A stretch of 64,000 nt of DNA from Clostridiales bacterium (lineage in GTDB: Bacteria > Bacillota > Clostridia > Christensenellales > Borkfalkiaceae): the NCBI GenBank assembly GCA_015055945.1, contig SVHH01000003.1, positions 1-64,000 of the forward strand, read 5' to 3'. The stretch's first letter is position 1, and every line of letters starts with the position of its first letter. Under the pieces are notes generated by a model. It was not told the DNA's origin, ran no database searches, and was given only the letters and a program-made list of their open reading frames with translations. A program made the position numbers and the translations under genes. Of this stretch, positions 20,864 to 29,663 are shown one piece after another.

Positions 20864-21880
20864 TTATACTATGTCAACCACAGTTTCGTAAATCTTGCCA
20901 GTTACGTCAAGCATTTTGCTTAAATTTTCCATTGTTTTAGGAACTTCTTGATAAGTAGTAGTGTCGAGTTTTAAGTGAGATAAGTCAACAGCCTTATTTG
21001 CAATAAGGTTAATGCTTGCTGCAATATTGCTTACTCCGTTGCCGATACAATGAATTTGGAGCTGCTTTTTAACCGCTTGAGTGAATGAAACTGATGTGTT
21101 TTTATATGAAACGCCAACGAAAGCAACGCTTGCACCGTATGATGCAAGGGCAAAGGCTTTAGGTGCGGGAACGTTGCAATCAGCAATATAAACAACGCTC
21201 TTAGTCATGTGTCCGCCAGTTATTGAGAAAACTTCTTTTTGCCAGTTGTCATCAGCACTAAGTACGTAATAAATACCAGAATTTTTTGCTATCTTATAAT
21301 CTTCATCATTCGTGGTGATAAGGATAGGTACTGCTTGGTAATACATAGCGAGTTGGGCTAAGATGTTACCAAAGTTGTTTGCGCCGATAATAGCAAGGTA
21401 ATCGCCTTTTTGGATGTTTAATTTATCAAATACTGAAACAGCAAGTGAAATTTGTTCGATAAACAACGCTTGAACGTCAGGAATAACGTCGGGTAAAAGG
21501 AATAACTTACCAGAATCAACGGCAACAAAGTCACTTAAAAAACCATCATAATCAATACCAGCGTTTTGAAAGTTGGCGCACTTAGAAGTTTCGCCGCTTT
21601 TGCAGTTATAGCACTCATGACATTCTTTAGTGGGTTCGATATATACGTGCGAACCTTTTTGAAGACCAAAAAGGTTAGATTCAACTTCGCTTACAATACC
21701 AACACCAGCACTTCCGAGCACGACGTTAGCCCCGTCAAGTTCGTCCTTATAACGAAGAACGTCCGACAGGGTGATAAGAGATTTTGTTATTTTAACCTTT
21801 GCAAGAGAAGGTGAAGGGGTTGCTTCAACTAGTTCTTCTTCTTTCAAAGTATAAGGTTTTGTGATCTTCCAACCTTTCAT
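20864..21880 (-). CDS. Zinc-binding MDR dehydrogenase-like protein lacking catalytic zinc ligands
   Basis: 338-residue medium-chain dehydrogenase/reductase. The structural zinc lobe is intact (C-x2-C-x2-C-x7-C, CHECYNCKSGETSKC near 87-101). The catalytic site is not: where active enzymes have G-H-E-x2-G the sequence reads GSAGVGIV near 57-64, and the first-ligand cysteine position is serine-rich (ITLSDVLRYK). The nucleotide fold is also atypical (IIGANNFGNILAQ near 166-178, rather than G-x-G-x2-G). It is therefore doubtful as an alcohol dehydrogenase and may be a quinone-oxidoreductase-like or non-catalytic member. Single minus-strand gene, AGGAG before the ATG. Confidence 0.7.
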   Translation of the reverse strand: MKGWKITKPYTLKEEELVEATPSPSLAKVKITKSLITLSDVLRYKDELDGANVVLGSAGVGIVSEVESNLFGLQKGSHVYIEPTKECHECYNCKSGETSKCANFQNAGIDYDGFLSDFVAVDSGKLFLLPDVIPDVQALFIEQISLAVSVFDKLNIQKGDYLAIIGANNFGNILAQLAMYYQAVPILITTNDEDYKIAKNSGIYYVLSADDNWQKEVFSITGGHMTKSVVYIADCNVPAPKAFALASYGASVAFVGVSYKNTSVSFTQAVKKQLQIHCIGNGVSNIAASINLIANKAVDLSHLKLDTTTYQEVPKTMENLSKMLDVTGKIYETVVDIV

Positions 21881-22007
21881 AATTTCTCCTAACGAATTGC
21901 GAAATTTAATTCATTGTACTACAAATCTTAAAATAAAGCAAGTAAATTAGTTGGGTTGTCAATAATTAAATTTTTTGAAAAAATTATCAAATACCCATTA
22001 TTTATAG

Positions 22008-22036
22008 TTGACTAAAGGTGAAAAATATAATATAAT
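22008..22036 (+). promoter_or_regulatory. Sigma-A promoter of rpmE
   Basis: TTGACT (22008-22013), 17-bp spacer, TATAAT (22031-22036). Confidence 0.75.
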
Positions 22037-22068
22037 TAGCAGGTAAAAAAAGATAAAAGAGGTGTGTT

Positions 22069-22278
22069 ATGAAAGAAGCTATACATCCGGATTATCATGA
22101 AGTAACAGTAGTTTGCGCTTGTGGCGAATCTTTTAAAACTGGTTCTACCAAAAAAGGTGACGTAATAAAGGTTGATATTTGCAGTAAATGCCATCCTTTC
22201 TTTACCGGCAAACAAAAGTTGGTTGATACCGGCGGCCGTGTTGACAAGTTCAACAAGAGATTTGACAAAGCAAAATAG
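22069..22278 (+). CDS. rpmE: 50S ribosomal protein L31, zinc (C+) form
   Basis: 69-residue large-subunit protein that bridges to the small subunit. The four zinc-binding cysteines of the C+ form are present (CACG near 16-19 and CSKCHPF near 38-44). GAGGTG lies before the ATG. It is followed by a terminator, then by the DUF1385-prmC fusion and prfA, a usual Clostridia neighbourhood. Confidence 0.96.
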   Translation: MKEAIHPDYHEVTVVCACGESFKTGSTKKGDVIKVDICSKCHPFFTGKQKLVDTGGRVDKFNKRFDKAK

Positions 22279-22292
22279 TATGCTATATTGCG

Positions 22293-22331
22293 CGGCTTTA
22301 AGTGTATTTATACCTTAAAGCCGTTTTTTTT
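22293..22331 (+). terminator. Terminator after rpmE
   Basis: CGGCTTTAAG / CTTAAAGCCG stem (22293-22323) followed by eight T. Confidence 0.88.
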
Positions 22332-22376
22332 ATAATTTTTGGTGCAAAAGGCAATATATTTGCCTATTAAAGTTTT

Positions 22377-24176
22377 ATGAGCAAAAAAGAAAAATGCAAT
22401 AATAAATGCAAAAAAACGTCTATAGGTGGCCAAGCCGTTTTAGAAGGCGTGATGATGCGTGGCGAAAGGTCTATGGCAACTGCCGTTCGTGATGAAAGCG
22501 GTGTTATTAGACTCGAAACTAAAAGGGTAAAGTCAAATAAAGAAAAAAACATCTTTTTTAGATTGCCTATTATCCGCGGCGTCGTTTCCTTTCTAGACTC
22601 TATGATAGGTGGCTCAAAAGTTTTAATGCGCTCTGCTGACGTGTACGGAGAAGGTGAACCTTCACGTTTTGAAAAGTGGGTTGCTGAAAAACTTAAAATT
22701 GACGTAATAAGCGTTGTTTCAACAATCTCGCTATTTTTAGCAGTGATTTTAGCCGTGTTTTTATTTATGTGGCTTCCGCAGTTTTTGCGCGGTTTGTTGG
22801 AGACAATCTTTGCCGTTAAGTTTGACGTTTGGGCTAAAAACTTCATAGAAGGCGGACTTAAACTTTTAGTGTTCGTAAGTTATATTTTGCTTTGTTCGCT
22901 CTTAAAAGACGTTAGAAGAACTTTTATGTATCACGGTGCGGAGCATAAAACTATTTCTTGCTATGAAAAAGGCTTACCGCTTACCGTTGAAAATGCTAGA
23001 AAATGTACAAGAGTTCATAACCGTTGCGGGACGACCTTTATGGTTTTCGTTTTGGTTATAAGTATTTTAACTTTTGCGCTTGTTGAAAGTTTAATCGGTA
23101 CTGACGTTGAAAAAATATATAGAATATTGTTAAAGATTGCAATGCTCCCCGTCGTTGCTGGGCTTTCTTATGAATTGTTGAAAGGGCTTGCAAAAACCGA
23201 TTGCTTTATTTTCTTTCCGTTAAAACTCCCCGGACTTTTATTGCAAAGAATTACCACGAAAGAACCCGATGACCAAATGTTAGAAGTAGCAATTACGGCA
23301 TTTAAAAAGGTTTTAGAAATGGATGCTGATCCGTCTATTCCTACCGTGGATTTTGTAACTGCAGAGAAGTGCAACGCACTTACCGAAAGGGTAAAGAAAA
23401 CGCTGGAAGAAAACGGCATACCTGAGAGTGCTGAAGCAGAGTGGATTGTTTCGCTTACGCTTAACGTAAAGAGAAGTGAACTTAATACCGATAAAATGGT
23501 GTCCGCTGCAAACGTTGAAAAAATTAACAATATAGTTAGTCAAAGAGTTACTGGTAGACCGCTTTGGTATTGCATCGGCGATACTGATTTTTATGGCTAT
23601 AAGATTTTGGTTGATGAAAGAGTGCTTATTCCGCGCCCTGAAACAGAACTTTTGGTTGAACATTCGTTAAAGTGTTGCGATAAAGATAAAGTAGTACTCG
23701 ATATGTGTACCGGGAGTGGTGCGATTGCCGTTGCCGTAAACAAAAAATCAAATGCAAAAGTTGTTGCGGTAGATTTTAGCGACGGCGCTATTGAACTTGC
23801 AAAACTTAATGCAAAAAATAACGACGCTGATATTGAGTTTATTAAAAGTGATATGTTTAATGAACTTGGCGAGCGTAAGTTTGACGTGATTATTTCTAAT
23901 CCGCCCTATATCAAAACTAAGGATATAGAAAATCTTCAGGTTGAAGTAAAAGACTTTGAGCCGAAGATGGCGCTTGACGGGGGCGAAGACGGCTATGATT
24001 TTTATAGAATTATTGCTAAAGACGCACCCTTATACTTAAATAAAGGCGGTGTGCTTTTGCTTGAGTGTGGCATAGGTCAAACTGAAACCGTTAAAGAACT
24101 TCTTTGTGGTTTTGAATCGGTTGAAATTATAAAAGATTACGAAAATATTGACAGAATTGTTAAGGCGGTATTTTAA
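22377..24176 (+). CDS. prmC: DUF1385 membrane protein fused to PrmC release-factor glutamine methyltransferase
   Basis: One continuous 599-residue frame holding two proteins that are usually separate neighbours. Residues 1 to about 305 are a DUF1385/YqhQ protein: GGQAVLEGVMMRG near 16-28, membrane segments near 110-135 and 155-185, YHGAEHKTI near 185-193. From about 310 to 599 is PrmC, which methylates the Gln of the GGQ motif in release factors: helical N-domain, RPETELLVE near 420, DMCTGSGAIA near 442-451 and the catalytic NPPY near 508-511. The junction (about 295-320) shows no stop or frameshift. Coupled to prfA, its substrate gene (stop and start share one base). Weak ribosome site. Confidence 0.9.
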   Translation: MSKKEKCNNKCKKTSIGGQAVLEGVMMRGERSMATAVRDESGVIRLETKRVKSNKEKNIFFRLPIIRGVVSFLDSMIGGSKVLMRSADVYGEGEPSRFEKWVAEKLKIDVISVVSTISLFLAVILAVFLFMWLPQFLRGLLETIFAVKFDVWAKNFIEGGLKLLVFVSYILLCSLLKDVRRTFMYHGAEHKTISCYEKGLPLTVENARKCTRVHNRCGTTFMVFVLVISILTFALVESLIGTDVEKIYRILLKIAMLPVVAGLSYELLKGLAKTDCFIFFPLKLPGLLLQRITTKEPDDQMLEVAITAFKKVLEMDADPSIPTVDFVTAEKCNALTERVKKTLEENGIPESAEAEWIVSLTLNVKRSELNTDKMVSAANVEKINNIVSQRVTGRPLWYCIGDTDFYGYKILVDERVLIPRPETELLVEHSLKCCDKDKVVLDMCTGSGAIAVAVNKKSNAKVVAVDFSDGAIELAKLNAKNNDADIEFIKSDMFNELGERKFDVIISNPPYIKTKDIENLQVEVKDFEPKMALDGGEDGYDFYRIIAKDAPLYLNKGGVLLLECGIGQTETVKELLCGFESVEIIKDYENIDRIVKAVF

Positions 24177-25252
24177 TGTTTAAGAAACTTGATAAAATGC
24201 TTGAAAGGTATGATAAATTAAACGAATTAGTCAGCGATAGCGACGTTATATCACGCATAAACGAGTGGAAAGAATACACTAAAGAACTAGCGGAAATAAC
24301 CGAAACTGTTGAAAAGTATACCGAATACAAAAAGGTTGTAAAGGAAGAACAAGATATAAAGGAAAGTTTACCTTTAGAAACCGATGCGGAGATGAAAGAA
24401 CTCTTAGAAGAAGAACTTCTAGTATGTAAAGAAAAACTTGCTAAGATTTCTGAAGAACTTAGAATTTTACTTCTCCCTAAAGATCCTAACGATGATAAAA
24501 ACGTTATCATGGAAATCCGTGGTGGCGCTGGTGGGGATGAAGCGAGTTTATTTGCGTATGAACTTTATAAACTTTATAATAAATACGCTGAAAGAAATCG
24601 TTGGAAAACTGAAGATATTGACGTAAGCGTAACCGAACTCGGTGGTTTAAAGGAAGCGATTTTCTCTATCTCTGGTAAAGGTTGCTATGCTAAACTTAAG
24701 TATGAAAGTGGTGTGCATAGAGTTCAACGCGTGCCCGAAACTGAATCACAAGGTAGAGTTCATACTTCAACCGCAACCGTTGCAGTGCTTCCCGAAGTTG
24801 AAGACGTTGAAGTAAATATTGATGAAAAAGATTTAAGAGTTGACACGCTCCGCTCATCCGGCGCTGGTGGTCAACACGTTAATAAAACAGAATCTTGCAT
24901 TAGACTTACTCACATACCTACGGGCATCGTAGTATTGTGTCAAGATGAGCGTTCTCAAACTAAAAATAGAGAAAAAGCAATGCGAGTTTTAAAGAGTAGA
25001 CTTTATGATTTTTATCAATCACAATATGATAAAGAGTACTCTGAAAACCGCCGTAGCCAAGTAGGTACGGGGGATCGTTCTGAAAGAATCAGAACATACA
25101 ATTTCCCGCAAGGTAGAGTTACCGACCATAGAATAGGTTTAACACTCCACTCAATCGATAACTTTATGCTCGGCGACATTGACGAAATGGTTGAAGCACT
25201 TGCAATTCACGATAGAGAATTAAAACTAAGTGCAGGTTTTGATGAAGAATAA
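24176..25252 (+). CDS. prfA: Peptide chain release factor 1
   Basis: Class I release factor recognising UAA and UAG. 358 residues with the GGQ peptidyl-hydrolysis motif (SSGAGGQHVNKTES, GGQ near 231-233) and the STATVAVLPE segment that holds the RF1 recognition loop region. Directly downstream of and coupled to its methyltransferase prmC. Ends with the usual acidic tail. Confidence 0.96.
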   Translation: MFKKLDKMLERYDKLNELVSDSDVISRINEWKEYTKELAEITETVEKYTEYKKVVKEEQDIKESLPLETDAEMKELLEEELLVCKEKLAKISEELRILLLPKDPNDDKNVIMEIRGGAGGDEASLFAYELYKLYNKYAERNRWKTEDIDVSVTELGGLKEAIFSISGKGCYAKLKYESGVHRVQRVPETESQGRVHTSTATVAVLPEVEDVEVNIDEKDLRVDTLRSSGAGGQHVNKTESCIRLTHIPTGIVVLCQDERSQTKNREKAMRVLKSRLYDFYQSQYDKEYSENRRSQVGTGDRSERIRTYNFPQGRVTDHRIGLTLHSIDNFMLGDIDEMVEALAIHDRELKLSAGFDEE

Positions 25253-25289
25253 AAAACTTAATTAGAAAATTAAAAGGAGACGACCCCTT

Positions 25290-26486
25290 ATGATTATTTC
25301 ACAAAAAGTAGGAAAAATTGCACCGTCTTTGACGTTGGAAATTACGGCGAAGGCAAAAAAGATGAAGGCTGATGGTATTTCAGTAATTGGTTTTGGTGCG
25401 GGTGAACCCGACTTCAATACTCCCGATTACATAAATGAAAGTGCTAAAAAAGCAATTGATATCGGCTTCACTAAGTACACACCCGCTGCGGGTATGGTGG
25501 AACTTAAAGATGCTATTTGTAAAAAGTTCTTAAAAGACAACGGTTTAAGTTATGAACCTAATCAAATAGTAATTTCTTCTGGCGCAAAAAGTTCGCTCTA
25601 TCATGCAATTTGCGCGATTGTTGACGAAGGCGACGAAGTTATTTTACCCGCTCCGTACTGGTTAACTTATCCCGAACTAATTAAACTTGCTGGTGGTAAA
25701 TGCGTTATCGTTGATACCAAGAAAGAAAACGGTTACAAAATGACTGCGGATGAGTTTAAGGCTGCTATTACCGATAAGACAAAAGCGCTTATCCTTAATT
25801 CACCCAACAACCCGACTGGTGCGGTATATACCGAAGAAGAAATTAAGTCGATTGCTGCCGTTGCTCAAGAAAAAGGTATTTTCGTAGTTTCTGACGAAAT
25901 TTATGAAAAACTTGTTTACGGAGATAATAAGCACTATTCAATTGCAAGTTTTAGTGAAAAGATGAAAGAACTTACCATTTTAGTTAACGGTATGTCAAAA
26001 ACTTACGCTATGACTGGTTGGAGAATAGGTTATCTCGCTGCGCCTAATGCTATTGCTAAGGCAATTTCAAGTATGCAAAGCCATACTACTAGTAACGCAT
26101 GTTCAATTGCTCAATATGCATCAGTTGCTGCACTTACCAATCCCGAAGGAGACAAGTTCATTGAGGATATGCAAAAAGTATTTGATGAACGTAGAAACCT
26201 TATGATTGATACGTTAAAAGGCGTTGAAGGCATAGAGTGTATTGAACCTAACGGCGCTTTCTACGTATTCGTAAACGTTGGTGCGCTTTACGGTAAGAAG
26301 TTTGAGGGCGAAGTGATTGACGGTTCTTTGAAGTTTGCAGACTTAGCGTTAAAGAAAGGTGTTGCGGTTATCCCTGGCATTGCATTTGGTAGTGATGACT
26401 GTATTAGATTGTCTTACGCAATCTCTAAAGAAGACATCAAAGAAGGGCTTGATAGACTCATTAGTTTTATAGAAGAACTTAAATAA
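25290..26486 (+). CDS. aspB: Pyridoxal-phosphate aminotransferase, probable aspartate aminotransferase
   Basis: 398-residue class I aminotransferase (Ib group). Visible: GAGEPDFNTP near 33-42, NSPNNPTGAVY near 170-180, SDEIYEKLVY near 200-209, the PLP lysine in SKTYAMTGWRIGY (Lys about 237) and the C-terminal substrate-binding IRLSYA near 378. Most members convert aspartate and 2-oxoglutarate to oxaloacetate and glutamate, though aromatic or alanine activity is possible. Strong AAGGAGACGACC ribosome site. Stands alone between prfA and a small P-loop gene. Confidence 0.9.
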   Translation: MIISQKVGKIAPSLTLEITAKAKKMKADGISVIGFGAGEPDFNTPDYINESAKKAIDIGFTKYTPAAGMVELKDAICKKFLKDNGLSYEPNQIVISSGAKSSLYHAICAIVDEGDEVILPAPYWLTYPELIKLAGGKCVIVDTKKENGYKMTADEFKAAITDKTKALILNSPNNPTGAVYTEEEIKSIAAVAQEKGIFVVSDEIYEKLVYGDNKHYSIASFSEKMKELTILVNGMSKTYAMTGWRIGYLAAPNAIAKAISSMQSHTTSNACSIAQYASVAALTNPEGDKFIEDMQKVFDERRNLMIDTLKGVEGIECIEPNGAFYVFVNVGALYGKKFEGEVIDGSLKFADLALKKGVAVIPGIAFGSDDCIRLSYAISKEDIKEGLDRLISFIEELK

Positions 26487-26496
26487 ATTATGTAAA

Positions 26497-26532
26497 AAAC
26501 GCGTTGCTTTTTCATAGCGGCGCGTTATCTTT
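26497..26532 (+). terminator. Weak terminator-like hairpin after aspB
   Basis: AACGCG...CGCGTT outer stem with inner GC/GC pairing; no good T tract, so stopping is uncertain. Confidence 0.4.
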
Positions 26533-26584
26533 ATGGCTTTTATAAAAAACTTTAAAAAATATTAAATAAATTTTAAAAAACCTA

Positions 26585-26613
26585 TTGAAATTTTAAAAAA
26601 AGTATTATACAAT
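26585..26613 (+). promoter_or_regulatory. Sigma-A promoter of the small P-loop gene
   Basis: TTGAAA (26585-26590), 17-bp spacer, TACAAT (26608-26613). Confidence 0.7.
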
Positions 26614-26652
26614 ATATACAAGTAGAACAAATTATCCAGGAGGAATTTCCCA

Positions 26653-27060
26653 ATGAAAATTATTTATGGACCCAAAGGCACAGGCAAAACCAAGGCAATT
26701 ATCGAAAGTGCTAACGCTGCACTCGAAACTGCTAAAGGACACGTTATTTTTGTTACGGATACCACAAGATATACACACGATATTAAATATCCTATTAGAT
26801 TTTTAGACGTTACTGGTTTTGGTGTTAATTGTACCGATGGGTTGAACGGCTTCTTGAAGGGTATTGTTGCGGCAAACGGAGATAATGAATATATCTTCTT
26901 GGACGGTATTGCTAGAATTACTGGCAAAGAACTTAAAGATCTTGAAGTTATTTTTGCATCAATGGATAAACTTGAAAAGGATTATGGCGTAAAATTCGTT
27001 GTAACTTGCAGTGCTGCTAAAGAAGATTTACCGAACTTTGTATTAAAGTACGTTGATTAA
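26653..27060 (+). CDS. Small P-loop ATPase-like protein of unknown function
   Basis: 135-residue protein with a clear Walker A at its very N-terminus (GPKGTGKT, residues 6-13) and a hydrophobic strand ending in FLDGI near 78-82 that could be Walker B. This is only the minimal half of an AAA/RecA-like core: no arginine finger or helical lid is visible. It is monocistronic, with its own promoter, a textbook AGGAGG ribosome site and its own terminator, which implies it is a real, well-expressed gene. I do not recognise the family. The short size resembles nucleotide-sensing or single-domain ATPase proteins, but function is not assignable. Confidence 0.75.
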   Translation: MKIIYGPKGTGKTKAIIESANAALETAKGHVIFVTDTTRYTHDIKYPIRFLDVTGFGVNCTDGLNGFLKGIVAANGDNEYIFLDGIARITGKELKDLEVIFASMDKLEKDYGVKFVVTCSAAKEDLPNFVLKYVD

Positions 27061-27092
27061 GTTGATTTTTATAGTAGAAATAGTGTAAAATA

Positions 27093-27127
27093 AGAGTCGG
27101 AGTATTATTCCGACTTTTATTTTTTTG
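27093..27127 (+). terminator. Terminator after the P-loop gene
   Basis: AGTCGGA / TCCGACT stem with a 7-nt loop, followed by a T-rich tract. Confidence 0.85.
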
Positions 27128-27141
27128 TTAAGGAGATTGTT

Positions 27142-28626
27142 ATGCAATTTATTAGTACCAGAGGTAAAGACTCAGTTTCATGTTCCGCGCAAGCAATTGC
27201 CAAAGGTCTTGCTCACGACGGTGGGCTTTTCGTTCCTGAAAAATTCCCTTTAGTAAATGCTGAAGAGTTTAATAAAATGCTCGATATGGATTACGCTCAG
27301 CGCGCTTGTTTGGTTTTGCATAAGTATCTTGAAGAATACGACTATGATGAACTTTTAGCCGCTTGTATAAAGGCTTATGATAAATTTGAAGATTCTGATG
27401 CTGCGCCTATCGTTAAGATTGATGAATCAACTTTCATTATGGAACTTTTCCACGGACCAACGCTTGCGTTTAAAGACGTTGCTTTAACGCTTTTACCGTA
27501 TCTTATGAGAAAGGGCTGTGATATAAGTGGAATTAAAGATGAAATTCTAATTCTCACCGCAACTAGTGGCGATACGGGTAAGGCTGCCCTTGAAGGCTTT
27601 AAGGGTGCGGATGGTATTAAGGTTATGGTTTTCTTCCCGAGTGATGGCGTTAGTGAAATGCAAAAACTTCAAATGTGCACTCAAGAAGGGGATAACGTTA
27701 AAGTAGTTGCAGTAAAGGGTAACTTTGACGATTGTCAAACCGCAGTTAAAAATATATTCTCTGATAAAGAATTTAACGCTAAATTAAAAGACGACAGCGT
27801 TGTTTTATCTAGTGCAAACTCTATGAACTTTGGTAGACTTGCACCGCAAATTGCTTATTATTTTTCAGCATATTGCGACCTTGTTAATTCTGAAGAAATC
27901 AAAATGGGCGATAAAATAAACTTCGTAGTTCCCACTGGTAACTTTGGTAACATTTTAGCGGGTTATTATGCTAAACAAATGGGGCTTCCTGTAAATAAAC
28001 TTATTTGTGCATCAAACGATAACAACGTTTTAACCGAATTTTTTGCAGATGGCACTTACGATACGAATAGAGAATTCTTTAAGACAATTTCTCCGTCAAT
28101 GGATATTATAATTTCAAGTAATCTTGAAAGACTTATTTTTGAACTTTGCGGGAGAGATGCTGCTATTACTGAAAAGAGAATGCTTGATTTAAAGAAAATC
28201 GGTAATTACTCTTTGGAAAAGGCAGAAAAAGAAAAGATTGATAAAGAGTTTTTTGCAGACTTTGCTGATGAAGAAGACTGCAAAGAAACCATCGCTGATT
28301 TCTACGATGAAAACGGTTACGTTTTGGATACGCACACCGCAGTTGCCGTTTCAGTTAAGAATTCTTATGTTGATTTTACTGGAGATGAAACACCTACGGT
28401 CGTATTGTCAACGGCAAGCCCTTATAAGTTCTCACACGACGTTTTAAGTGCTATTGATGGTAAAGCACCTGCTGATCCTTTTAAGTGTGCGGATAAGTTG
28501 TTTGAACTTTCTGCCACACCTATTCCTACTCAAATTTCCGAGTTAAAAACTAAGGAAATTCGTTTTAAGGAAGTAATTGATAAAACACAAACTTTTGATG
28601 CTGTTTTAAGTTTTTTAAACAAATAA
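27142..28626 (+). CDS. thrC: Threonine synthase
   Basis: PLP enzyme converting O-phosphohomoserine to threonine. 494 residues, the long (class I, yeast/E. coli-like) form. The PLP lysine lies in HGPTLAFKDVALT (Lys111), followed by TATSGDTGKAAL near 139-150 and the phosphate-binding PTGNFGNILAGY near 263-274. AAGGAG is close before the ATG. No homoserine kinase or T-box leader is nearby. Confidence 0.95.
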   Translation: MQFISTRGKDSVSCSAQAIAKGLAHDGGLFVPEKFPLVNAEEFNKMLDMDYAQRACLVLHKYLEEYDYDELLAACIKAYDKFEDSDAAPIVKIDESTFIMELFHGPTLAFKDVALTLLPYLMRKGCDISGIKDEILILTATSGDTGKAALEGFKGADGIKVMVFFPSDGVSEMQKLQMCTQEGDNVKVVAVKGNFDDCQTAVKNIFSDKEFNAKLKDDSVVLSSANSMNFGRLAPQIAYYFSAYCDLVNSEEIKMGDKINFVVPTGNFGNILAGYYAKQMGLPVNKLICASNDNNVLTEFFADGTYDTNREFFKTISPSMDIIISSNLERLIFELCGRDAAITEKRMLDLKKIGNYSLEKAEKEKIDKEFFADFADEEDCKETIADFYDENGYVLDTHTAVAVSVKNSYVDFTGDETPTVVLSTASPYKFSHDVLSAIDGKAPADPFKCADKLFELSATPIPTQISELKTKEIRFKEVIDKTQTFDAVLSFLNK

Positions 28627-28657
28627 TTCAAGGATAATTTAAGTAAGGTAATATAAA

Positions 28658-29662
28658 ATGGAAGATAAGAAAATATTATTTAGCGCCATTCAACCTAGTG
28701 GAATTTTAACGATTGGTAACTATCTTGGTGCGCTAAGAAATTTTAAGAAATTACAAGATGATTACAACGGCGTTTTTGCGCTTGCTGACCTTCATACTTT
28801 AACCGTTAAACAAGATCCTGCAATTCTTAGAAAGAATACTTATGAACTTGCAGCGCTCTATCTAGCGTGCGGTATTGATCCTGAAAAGTCAATTTTGTTT
28901 GCTCAATCACACGTTTCTGCACATGCTGAACTTGCTTGGGTGTTAAACACCATTTGCTATCCGGGCGAACTTTCAAGAATGACTCAATTTAAAGATAAGA
29001 GCCAAAAGCACGAAGATAATATCAACATGGGTCTTATGGATTACCCAGTGCTTATGGCGGCTGATATTTTGCTGTATCAAACCGAACTTGTTCCTATCGG
29101 TGCAGACCAAAAACAACACTTAGAACTTGCAAGAGATTTGGCTATTCGTTTTAACAATCGTTTTGGCGAAACTTTCAAAGTACCCGAAGGTTATATCGGC
29201 AAGTCGGCAGCAAGGGTAATGAGTCTTGCTGAGCCCGAAAGAAAGATGAGTAAGTCAGATGCTAACCTTAATGCGTTTATTTCAATGGATGATGATTCTG
29301 CAACTGTTATTCGTAAGTTTAAGCGCGCTGTTACCGATAGTGATAATAAAATCGTTTATTCACCCGAAAAACCGGGTATAAGTAACTTGCTTTCTATTTA
29401 TTGCGCGTTCACCGATAAAACTTTCGAACAAGCGGAAGCGGAATTTGAAGGAAAGGGCTATGGTGACTTTAAACTTGCTGTTGGCGAAGTTGTTACCGAA
29501 AAAATCGAGCCTATTAGACAAGAAAAGAATAGATTGCTTAATGATAAGGCATACCTTGATGAAGTGCTTAAAAACGGTGCTGAACGCGCTGAAAGACTTG
29601 CTTATAGAACGCTTAGCAAGGTTTATAAAAAAGTCGGCTTAGTTTTAAGAAAAAGGGGTTAA
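28658..29662 (+). CDS. trpS: Tryptophanyl-tRNA synthetase
   Basis: Class Ic aminoacyl-tRNA synthetase, 334 residues. The HIGH-type motif appears as TIGNYLGAL (about 18-26) after AIQPSG, and the KMSKS loop is intact (RKMSKSD near 195). Stop is followed one base later by the DUF5685 gene, suggesting an operon. No T-box was seen in the 31-nt upstream gap. Confidence 0.96.
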   Translation: MEDKKILFSAIQPSGILTIGNYLGALRNFKKLQDDYNGVFALADLHTLTVKQDPAILRKNTYELAALYLACGIDPEKSILFAQSHVSAHAELAWVLNTICYPGELSRMTQFKDKSQKHEDNINMGLMDYPVLMAADILLYQTELVPIGADQKQHLELARDLAIRFNNRFGETFKVPEGYIGKSAARVMSLAEPERKMSKSDANLNAFISMDDDSATVIRKFKRAVTDSDNKIVYSPEKPGISNLLSIYCAFTDKTFEQAEAEFEGKGYGDFKLAVGEVVTEKIEPIRQEKNRLLNDKAYLDEVLKNGAERAERLAYRTLSKVYKKVGLVLRKRG

Positions 29663-29663
29663 A

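Noticed and set aside
22367..22846. Minus-strand frame opposite the DUF1385-prmC gene
   Set aside because: Complementary shadow of a well-supported coding frame, no ribosome site.
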